From the NCBI GenBank assembly GCA_922989275.2, contig OV277869.1:27724189-27788188 (forward strand): a stretch of DNA of 64,000 nucleotides, written 5' to 3'. Below the pieces are notes generated by a model. The model worked only from the letters and a program-made list of their open reading frames with translations, did no database searches and was not told the origin of the DNA. This DNA comes from Gari tellinella (taxonomy: Eukaryota; Mollusca; Bivalvia; Cardiida; Psammobiidae). A program made the translations under genes and the position numbers. Below are positions 55,621 through 64,000 of the stretch, in pieces (within the stretch, counting starts at the first letter, position 1; every line of letters starts with the position of its first letter).

Positions 55621-56234
55621 TACTCAGCCAAAAAAGAAAGTACCCACTTTTGTATTCTGAATTATCAACGTCTCATACATAAATTGTACTTACTTTATGT
55701 TTTATAGAAGGTGACAGACGACGTGAAATCATTGTGGCTAAATAACTGGCACATCATATTGAAAATAAAAGGTCTCATGTTTTTGTATGTAACAAACTGA
55801 GAGAGAAATAAATAAAACTGAAACTGAAACTGAATAACTCTTTTCCTTGAAAACAGCATATTTGCTTAGACATTTTTCCGAAGAAGAGAAACAGTGGTGC
55901 TTATATTCAGCAGCTAGATTTTTTTCTTAAAAAAAATAAAATCACATTAGACTTCCATTCCTCACAATATTAAAGGCGTTATTAAGACTATAAATTCTTA
56001 TACTATCAAATTATCTCCCTTTGAATTGAAATCAGAATAAATTTTAAGTGTTTCATTTTCGTTACATGTGTTTTTTAATCTGATTTTTTTACTGGAATAC
56101 ATTGTTGAACGTATGAGCCTTAAAATCTCAAACAAAACTGGAGTTGATGAGGTATTTTAAAAGATATTGAACTTTAAAATTTACTTAATGTAAAGTAAAT
56201 GTAAAAAGTGGGTACTTTCTTTTTTGGCTGAGTA
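55621..56234. mobile_element. TIR element TACTCAGCC...GGCTGAGTA
   Basis: The ends are perfectly inverted over 31 bp (TACTCAGCCAAAAAAGAAAG at the left, then TACCCACTTTT). TA at both borders suggests a TA target duplication, as in Tc1/mariner-like elements. Interior 550 bp is AT rich, without a transposase frame. Confidence 0.85.
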
Positions 56235-57400
56235 GTTAAATGTAATATATTGAATTGGTAATTGGAGTTTCACGTTTAAAGTTTCAAGGGAGAATCAGTT
56301 AATACTTAAGCAAGCTAATGTGAGTATTCGTCTTAAGGTAATAGTGCAGAGCAAATCAAGATGGCCACCAAAACAAGTAGTGCCGGTGCATTTATGGTGA
56401 AAACGGCACAGATATTGCTCAACTCCTAAAAATGTCACTCTATACAACTGATCAATATATCACTCTTTTCATTTGCATTTATAGATAATAATAAAAACGT
56501 TTTTATAGTGAAAAGAAATTACCTCCAAATTTACCAAATTTTGGGCACGTCCACCAACATCTGCGGCTAACTAATTCCAAAACTCTCTATGGCATAGTAA
56601 TTTTCAAACTGTGCCCGAGGTGCAAGGAATCATTATTTTCTCTTTAGAATATCCATTTCAACACTATATAGTTTGACAGTATACCCATTATCACCAAGAA
56701 TTTCAATTCTCCATATTGGCTAGCACATGTAATTGAAATAATCCTTTCAAAAGTATGGTGGTCAAACATTGTCAAAGTTAAAAACTTCAAATGATTGCTA
56801 CATAGTACCTGTACAAACCATTGTGGATTCCAAATGTAACTAGTACACTGACCAAGTCAGAACATATCCCACAAAAGGAGGAGTAAACTGCTTAAATTCA
56901 ACGCATAATATCAACAAAGCCAAAACTTAGAGTTAAATGAAAATCATTCAAGGGGTAAAGAGGATATGACGTGGTCATTCGTGACCTTCTTACCAGCATT
57001 ACAAATACTGAACTATTGCAAACACTGTCCGAAAATCTGGCTAAATCCCATGAAAATTATTTCAGTAACAGAGAAAACAGGGCTAAAATGGTGTCGTTCT
57101 TGTTATAAATGAGTATGCCTTATCCAATTTAGCCGGTTTTCAAAGTTGGCCAAGGTTTTACACATTCATATCAACATGTTCAGAAAGATTTTACAATTCA
57201 GCTTAAAACTTCTCGAGTCCCAAATAGGACAAGGCTAAAATTGACAAATTATAGTTTTTTCAAGGGTAATGATACTTGGATGAAAAGTATAAGAGCTAGA
57301 AAGCGGACAAGATTAAATATGGCCAATCATGAAAAATAACTGATCAAGCTACAACACTATGACATAAGAGGACATATCTCTCAGGTCTCTGCCAGTAGCT
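56235..57400. other. Intergenic, no recognised feature
   Basis: No domain or repeat could be supported; a diffuse relic of the retrotransposon downstream is possible. Confidence 0.35.
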
Positions 57401-57409
57401 GCAAATATT

Positions 57410-57570
57410 TCCATGTCCTCCACCATCCCAGTTCCATCGGGTGTCCACCAGGGCAATGTTCCTGGCTCATTACTATTCCACACATACATTAATGATCTCC
57501 GGGGGAATGTAAATCACCTATTGGCTAATGACACAGCTATATACCTGTCCCTTTTCCATTGTCGATACTG
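57410..57570 (+). pseudogene. LINE reverse transcriptase fragment
   Basis: The frame VPSGVHQGNVPGSLLFHTYINDL and LLANDTAIYLS matches the RT motif VxSGVPQGSVLGPxLFxxYINDL ... FADDTxLY. The catalytic Asp pair is mutated (AND for ADD). It is isolated and 5'/3' truncated. Confidence 0.8.
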
Positions 57571-58671
57571 ATATATATATATATGGTGTTCTCTGGGTGA
57601 CTTTAAAGCACTTTTTCAGTGGTGTTATAAAGATAAAGAGCCTGCTAAAACTTTGTTTTTAAATTTATCAATTTTGCTGTGTGACTAAATTGACTATGAT
57701 ATATAAAGAAATCCTTGCTAGAATCTGTATGTAAAAGGTAGATACAAAAAGGACTAATATCTCAGTCAACCTCTGAAACAAATTCAATGCACGGTTGACA
57801 GAGAAGTAAAGGAAACAGTTTACCTACATTCACTTGCTTTCTGATTATCATGATGATGAATAAGCATTATAATAATTTGAAAAGAAAATTGCAAACAGTG
57901 CAGTACTAGATCATAAGATCTCTCAAATCAGGGTCTGTACTCTGTACTGTTTTCCCATGTTCCTGTATACAGACATGTTTTGTAGATGTAAATCTATCAT
58001 AATCCTAAATCAGAAAGTCATTTGTATTTACTCCATAATATTTTGACTTTTTAACATGGCTTGTTTCAAAGGCATTTCTTTCTGCTAATTCTATCATAAT
58101 TCCGAGAAAACTTATAAGATGTTTGGTCTAATCAATTCACGGACGTACAAACATGACCAAAATGCTTAAAATAAATAGCATTTTGTCATGAAATTGGATT
58201 GTCATTCTTATACTGTCTTTCTTATACTATATTTCTTTCTAAATGATTAGCGATATGTTTCAATTCTGTTGAAATACGCTGAGTGCTATCGTTAATTCGC
58301 GAAAACTGATGACAAAATGTTTGTGTACGATTGATAGAAACAATTGATGCACTGTCAACAAAAACATTTACGCTTACATGTATAGATCCGTTCCTTCTTT
58401 ATTTAAATTATATCAAATGGGGATATGCGGCAGCGCGACGTCTGTTTGATTTAAACATGGTATTATTTTTTCATTAGGCTCATAGCGATTAGAAACCTTT
58501 TGTCTCGTATGTGGGCGTGGCATTTTTCGTCATTCACTCCAAACTGATGTAGATCTAAATGGCATGAAGGGAGCTAAAATTAATGTCGATTACGGAAATT
58601 CACGATTCTCTATAGCGGACGCTTTTTTGGTAATTATCATGAGGAACCGGCAAATTCCGACACGATGGGGA
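57571..58671. other. Intergenic, no gene
   Basis: A short (TA)n at about 57570-57583 and a decayed F3 hairpin (57893-57950) are the only items. Confidence 0.45.
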
Positions 58672-58873
58672 ATGTTAACCAGAAATTAGCGATACGTTTG
58701 GATAGATAGTAATTATTCGTCAGAAGTGTCAATGAAAATTCGTTGCCAATATTAACAACTTTGAGGACAGTACATCAATTTAAAAACACAAATAAAAGTA
58801 TTAAATAATGTTGTGTCATATTTTCCATCGATTTAAAATAAACGCTCTGATATGAAAATTAAAGGGAACTTGG
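58672..58873. repeat. Inverted copy of 17329-17541
   Basis: GGGAATGTTAACCAGAAATTAGCGATACGTTTGGAT and the following blocks are the reverse complement of the copy at 17.3-17.5 kb. Confidence 0.75.
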
Positions 58874-60820
58874 AGGTCTTGCGTTGGCAGTTTGGCATAG
58901 TATATTTAATGTAACGATAAGAGACACATGCATGCACATGCCATAACTGTTCATCGTGTGCTGTAGATAAGTAGGTGTATGGGTGAACACGAGCAATTTA
59001 TTGTAAAATACACTAATTACGCATTTACAGTTATAAAATGTGCGAAAATCAATTACTTATCACATAATACCGTATTGAACTTCCCCCCTACATATCCTTT
59101 AAAACAGTTGAATCTGAATTAGAAAAATTGTATCTAAAACAATGACGTTCACGTTTATGAAAATAAATACGATCTTTTTCGCGAAAGCAGTTTTGGAGCA
59201 CAATAATATTTCTTCCATTACGAGTGATTCGGTGTCATCTTTTAGCCTGTATGTAAACAAAAACGAACAGATTTTCAGGAGAGAGAATCTAATCAAAAAC
59301 AATATTGATCTTGGAATCAGAAACGTGCATGTTGTAGTCTCATTTCTCGCCTTGTAGAAAAGCAAGTAAAAGTGCACGGTCAACGTAGGAACAGAGTTTA
59401 ATATCCAAAATAGTCGTACCACATTTCACTATACATGTCGTGTTTTGGCTTCAAAATGGCGATGGATTTGTTTCACGACACGTGGTAAATATATTCAAAA
59501 CACCTTTTCAGAAAGAAATGCTTGAAAATAACATTCCTGTCATCTCAATGAAGAACCGGGTTGCAATTTGTCATAGTTGTTCTGTTGAATTGTTTGCTAT
59601 ACAGTGCGGTGCACTTGCCCAAAAAATCCCTTTGTTTTAATGCTTGTAAATAATTATCAAGGCAGCTTTTGTCGGCATAGTTCGGTCAGTGTTTGAACAT
59701 ATACACATGCTTTGAATTGGACTGTGTGTTTTGATTGAGACTCATCTCTGTAAAGCATGAGTAGCATTTGATCTCAAAGTTGGCTACACTAGCCAGATTT
59801 CAATATGGCCGTGCAGTATTACCTTAATTTCATCTTACTGATCCAGTAAGAAAAAAACAATGTAATTCTTAAAAAACATGTTCATCTGCAATGAAGTGGA
59901 AGTTTACAATAATGTACATGTATGACATATATTTTGAGTCTAAAATTACCTAATGAAAACAAATGGATTAAAAAATCTAAATCTGCAGATTCTGTTATTT
60001 TCTTTCAATCAATATATCGCGTATAGATAGATATTTGATTGATACAAAAGGCCATAGGCCCATCAGTACAGGTAAATTAAAAACTATAGATACATAATCA
60101 AAACGTCAATGGTAGATGGTAAAGGATTTACGTTTGCAAATAAAGGGAGGAAAATGAAGCATATTGTTTTGTAGTTTCAAATGTTATAATTAGGCGTTTG
60201 CAACGCAAAATAGTTTTCAAACAGATTTTTTTTATTTGTAGTCATGTATCAATCCTAAATGATTTTACATTTTCATTTGAGTTTAATGATGTTTCTAATG
60301 AGTTCACCTTTCGCGCACTAAGAACGTAATATAAGACACGCATTCTAATCCTCAATAGAGTAAGTTTTAGTTTTAGTTTTGTTTCGTTTTTCTCTCAAAA
60401 CATTGTGTGTGCACTATGCTGTTTTTCAATAGCTTATGAATTTAAATACATGTATATCCAAACTATTAGCATGCAAAATTCCCCTTCTCTGCCTTGACAT
60501 GTGAGACCATTTTGGAAGCTAATCACTCGGTAGTCGAACATTTCGGAAGTTTGATCAGGATCCAAACTGCAGGAACTCGTATCAATGTAACATGTACACT
60601 AGTAATAGGACTATAACGTACGAATATGTATACTCAAAATGCTGATAGCAGGTGACAGAGTCGCTATCATGACAAAGAAGAGGTTAATTTCACTCAATAC
60701 AATACATAGCATACAATACAGTTCATGCACAGTACAATATCGCACATGACACTACGTCTATATACAAAATGAACAGCATTTATATATAGGTGTTCGTTTA
60801 AATATGTAAAGCAATGTCTG
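58874..60820. other. Intergenic, no recognised feature
   Basis: Frames up to about 105 codons around 59100-59640 show no identifiable domain and overlap on both strands; none is called. Confidence 0.4.
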
Positions 60821-61620
60821 TTATATTGGAGAAGATTTTACTATTTCCTAATAAATGCGTTTATGTTCAAATCCCTTTTGTCCGTTGAAAACAGTTTCGA
60901 GACAGACTCGATGTCGGGTAACCCAGCGCCTGATAAGGCTCCAGACTGTTTGCCTCCTCTGACTTCAGTATCAAGCATAAAACACTATCAGTAATCTATT
61001 GTATTGAAAGTGTGTTATCTAATGTCAATAACCATATTGACTTACATATGAATTTATCTACAAGTAGTGTACTGAACACGTGCCGATATTGGAGGTGAAT
61101 TGCCAAGTCACGCTTAGATTCGGCGGACATTAACACATTTAACCCTAGTGGCTAGCTTACTCGTTATCAACAACAGTATAATTATAGTGAAAAGAGTACA
61201 CGTGTTCTATGCAAACTGTGCATACCCTGATCAGAGGAAAGGAGCATTCTTATCAGGATCTGCGCTGTTTATTATTTCTTAAATATAAACCCTATCTAAT
61301 ATAGTCAGAAATTGACTAGACTCAAAATGAAATAGCAGCTGTCCATTAAAAGAATCAGGGATGAATGCATTGACACTTTTATCACCGTTTGTTTCAACCG
61401 TTCACCGCCATTATATGGTCTGCTTCGATACTGGGATATGTGCTATAGTTTCAAAGCTAGCATTAACGAATCAAGCAGTCTTGATCCTCATCAGAGGCCA
61501 CGTTACACAGCGTGTGACCAGGATCAAAACTATTTGCAAAGTTGACTGCAAGAACGTATATTCATATACATTAGATACAAGTATGATCAAACGCCATTGA
61601 AAACTGTAGTTGCTAGAGTG
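60821..61620. repeat. Cluster of decayed hairpin MITEs, paralogous to about 39.5-40.3 kb
   Basis: 60821-60960 is a decayed M1-type element (TTGGAGAAGATTTTACTATTTCC..; hairpin 60890-60953). 60980-61270 matches 39860-40160. 61477-61538 is a decayed GACGCC hairpin (TTGATCCTCATCAGAGGCC...GACCAGGATCAAAAC). Confidence 0.65.
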
Positions 61621-62023
61621 TAAACGCTGTTAAATATTTCATTTTAACACACACATGGCAGATAACCCTTGAGCTATTTGTTCGATTTTACGTATAATTA
61701 ATCTCAGTCACGAACTCAGAAGAATTTCTGAGCAAGTTTGAGGAAGACTGGACAAATATTGTGGCCTCTCTTTCAGCGAAAAAGCCAAATCATATGATTT
61801 TCACCAATGAAAGGGCAATAACTCCTAAATACCTACATCAATCTGGAAAGGTAACTTTCCTACTGTGCACCAGTGAAGAAGAATGCATAATTATACAAAG
61901 TTTCATACAAATTTGTTGATCAATTTCAGAGATATAGCTGCGGAAGAAAACTGGACGGAAAGACATACAAACGGACGGACCCACCTTTACCAGTATCCCT
62001 CTGCCTTCTGCAGGGAAAGAAAA
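61621..62023. repeat. Fragment of GGGCAATAACT-type repeat
   Basis: TGAGCAAGTTTGAGGAAGACTGGAC, AAAGGGCAATAACTCC and GGAAAGACATACAAACGGACGGACC are the typical parts of the bivalve repeat seen at 9.8-10.6 kb. Confidence 0.55.
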
Positions 62024-62276
62024 TTAACCCTTTACCTGATAGCATTGTTTCTAGTATTGAAGATATGTGACTACTTAAAGCAGGTTGAAAGTAAAGCAGA
62101 ATGCGCCCTAAGGCGCATTCTGCTTTACTTTCAGCCTGCTTTAAGCTATTAACTGCTAGAATAAGAAAAGTATTAAATATGACACATATTCATTACGGTA
62201 TAATTTGGAACTATTTTCTTCAGCAGATGAATAAAATGAATGTGCTAAAAGTCGCTTCTATAAGGGAAAGGGTTAA
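62024..62276. mobile_element. TTAA-flanked MITE with perfect central hairpin
   Basis: TTAACCCTTTACCTGATAGC at the left, GGGAAAGGGTTAA at the right. The hairpin 62066-62152 (CTTAAAGCAGGTTGAAAGTAAAGCAGAATGCGCC against GGCGCATTCTGCTTTACTTTCAGCCTGCTTTAAG) has one mismatch. About 85% identical by eye to 21204-21449. Confidence 0.88.
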
Positions 62277-62379
62277 AACAGTCGACAATTGTTGAAAGTA
62301 TATGACGTCATGCCATGGCAGTGAAGGGCTAAACCAATGGTTTTACTGTACCCATTTAGCCCTTTCACGGTCATTGGCC

Positions 62380-62475
62380 TAAGGCGGCTACAACTGACTT
62401 TGCAAACAGTTTGGTCCTTATCAGCCGCTGAGTTCAGTTACGTTTAATCAGGATCCAAACTATTTGCGACAAATC
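62380..62475. repeat. Hairpin remnant (GGCCTAAGGCGGCTACA type)
   Basis: TTGGCCTAAGGCGGCTACAACTGACTTTGCAAACAGTTTGG... ATCAGGATCCAAACTATTTGC. The same unit is at 42660-42755 (TTGGCCTAAGGCGGCTACAGCTGACTTTGCAAA...). Confidence 0.7.
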
Positions 62476-62699
62476 GTTGAACTATTTCGTGTGTTTTGAA
62501 AATAAAACTTAACCATTTGATGAATTTACTGTACAGTTCTATCGTAAGTAAACACGGAACAAAATTACTCAGCTACTGTAGGCCATTAGATTAGCTCTTT
62601 GAATTGTTTGTTTGGTACTTTTTCGGAAGAAAGCGTAGCTATGGAATAATAGCATTAACAGCAGTATTAAATCAGTGAACTAGTAAAATAGACAAATCA

Positions 62700-63420
62700 A
62701 TCTTTCATTCAAGGGTCAAATGACACCTGGTTAACAAAACCGCTGGCGTTTTCAAATATAAAGCTGTCTGGACAGGGTAAAATAAACGTTCGTGTACGGG
62801 TATACTATCTCAAGCACAAATATTTGACCATGAAAGTAATTTCTTAATATAGATATGTACTATCCTAATCATTCTTGATCATAACTGTGTAAACAATTAG
62901 TGCAACTGAGGCTAATCTACTTCATCGAAGAGGACACTAATGTATACAGTAAGGAAAAAAAATGGAGAAGTCTAAGTAAGTCATACAGTAAAAGCAGTAT
63001 TTCTATAATACTTCCATCATGATCGTATTCCATGTACTACTACTCACTCACTCTCTCTCTCTCTCTCACTCTCTATCTCTCTCTCTCTCTCAATTTTCTT
63101 TCTCTGTATGTCTGTCTCTTTCTCATTCTTGCTCTCTTTGTGTCTCTGTCTTTTTTACTGCATGTCTGTGTGTGTCTCTCTCTCTTTACTTCTGTCTTTC
63201 TGTGTCTCTGGCTGTCACTTTCTCTATTTGACTGTCTATCTTTCACTTACTGTATGTGTATCTGACTGTATACCTTACTCGCCATCTCGCCTCTGCCTCT
63301 TTCCCTGTCTGTCTTACTTTCTCTGTCGCTCTGTGTCATTAACTATACTCTCTCTCTCTTTCTCTCTGACTGTCTCTGTCTCTCTGTCTACCCCTCTCTC
63401 TCTCTCTCCAAACGTATGTT
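62700..63420. repeat. Segment paralogous to 43945-44700, ending in CT microsatellite
   Basis: Colinear blocks: GGTCAAATG.CACCTGGTT, GCTGGCG, TGACCATGA.AGT.ATTTCT.AATATAGAT..GTACTATCC, CTTCAT..AAGAGGACA.TAATGT and AG.CTAAGTAAGT, then (CT)n at 63045-63415. Confidence 0.75.
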
Positions 63421-64000
63421 ATTAACCAACCACCATCTATTTAAGACAAAATGGACGAATAGTTTTACAACATGCGTTAACAAGCGGTATTTGCCCTTCT
63501 TTTTCCTATTACATGTATAACCCTTATCATATTCAACCTGATCAACGAGTATACTCGTCATTAATAAACAGTAGCTTTAAAGGTTACACCTGCCCTATGT
63601 AAACAATGTAGACCCAGACCAGATGGCTTCTTAAGGAGCCCTCTTATCAGGGTATACTCTATTTGTCATTTTTGAAACGCATTGTAAACTACTACCATAA
63701 ATAGCCTTAATGAACTAGACTTAATTGGAAACTGGAATAGTCCTGTGAAATTTTCACGAGTGAATTGATTATAATGGCTTAATTGTCTTTCTGAATACAG
63801 TAACAGACCTATGTAAATGGAGGTGCTAATTTCCCGTATCCAGCAAAATCCTAACAGTAAATTCACAGGGAATCGGTTATTTTAATTGTACAGTTAACCT
63901 TTGACCTATTGATTTCTCTACATAACTACATACATAAAAAGTATGTTTAAACTCATTGAACACTAGCACATAGTAAACGTTCCCTTTTCAGAAATATACA
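63421..64000. other. Right edge: F3-type element, otherwise nothing
   Basis: 63520-63790 carries GACGAGTATACTCGTC-like (CAACGAGTATACTCGTCATT) and the hairpin GTAAACAATGTAGACCCAGACCAGATGGC...CTTATCAGGGTATACTCTATTTG, with TTAATTGGAAACTGGAATAGTCC downstream as at 42360 and 55190. Confidence 0.5.

Noticed and set aside
59099..59640. Overlapping open frames on both strands near 59.1-59.6 kb
   Set aside because: No splice-site pair, domain or similarity could be seen; about the length expected by chance in AT-rich DNA.
63019..63425. Overlapping open frames rich in Ser/Leu over the CT tract
   Set aside because: They exist in all three frames because the DNA is a TCTC microsatellite; no codon bias or domain.

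Overview
The window looks like nuclear DNA of a bivalve mollusc. Genes are split into short exons by long AT-rich introns with GT/AG borders. The receptor family is the molluscan GRL101/relaxin-receptor-like type. Most of the sequence is small repeats: foldback elements, TIR elements, tRNA-derived SINEs, CA and CT microsatellites, and the short TGACCTTTGACC-type tandem units I associate with bivalve genomes. No species can be named from the sequence alone.

Three genes can be supported. (1) On the minus strand, about 8.9 kb down to 0.9 kb, an open-ended gene has exons for a CUB domain, a C-type lectin domain and an LDL-receptor class A repeat; it runs off the left edge. (2) On the plus strand, 13.0-25.9 kb, a rhodopsin-like receptor has an LDLa repeat, about seven leucine-rich repeats, a relaxin-receptor-like hinge and seven-helix core, and an intracellular tail resembling the C-lobe of a protein kinase with a degenerate catalytic loop. 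Its third core exon is broken: TM5 is missing and the frame changes. Genes 1 and 2 are divergently arranged, separated by repeats. Both are of the cell-surface recognition type that expands in bivalves. (3) On the plus strand, 53.37-54.46 kb, the last exon of a phytanoyl-CoA dioxygenase (PhyH) family enzyme ends in a hydrophobic tail anchor.

The rest is mobile or tandem DNA. There are decayed non-LTR retrotransposon pieces (13.6-14.35, 48.7-49.1, 57.4-57.6 kb), a frameshifted Penelope-like reverse transcriptase relic (28.4-29.3 kb) and a decayed transposon-derived ORF with a Cys-rich tail (49.9-50.8 kb). There are three SINEs, one split by a 904-bp TIR transposon. TTAA- and TA-flanked MITEs are common. 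Tandem arrays lie at 1.3-2.5, 9.8-10.6, 11.1-12.1, 32.7-33.7, 36.2-37.8, 41.6-42.2 and 51.6-52.2 kb. Diverged segments at about 39.9-44.7 kb and 61.0-63.4 kb are paralogous.

The most unusual recurring signal is a set of 65-100 bp near-perfect hairpins. They share conserved outer stem ends (CAAACAGTTTGG...) and an inner stem that varies while staying paired. The same hairpin cassette sits inside MITEs with unrelated terminal inverted repeats. All reading was by eye: exon joins, copy numbers and family names are inferences unless stated as directly visible.
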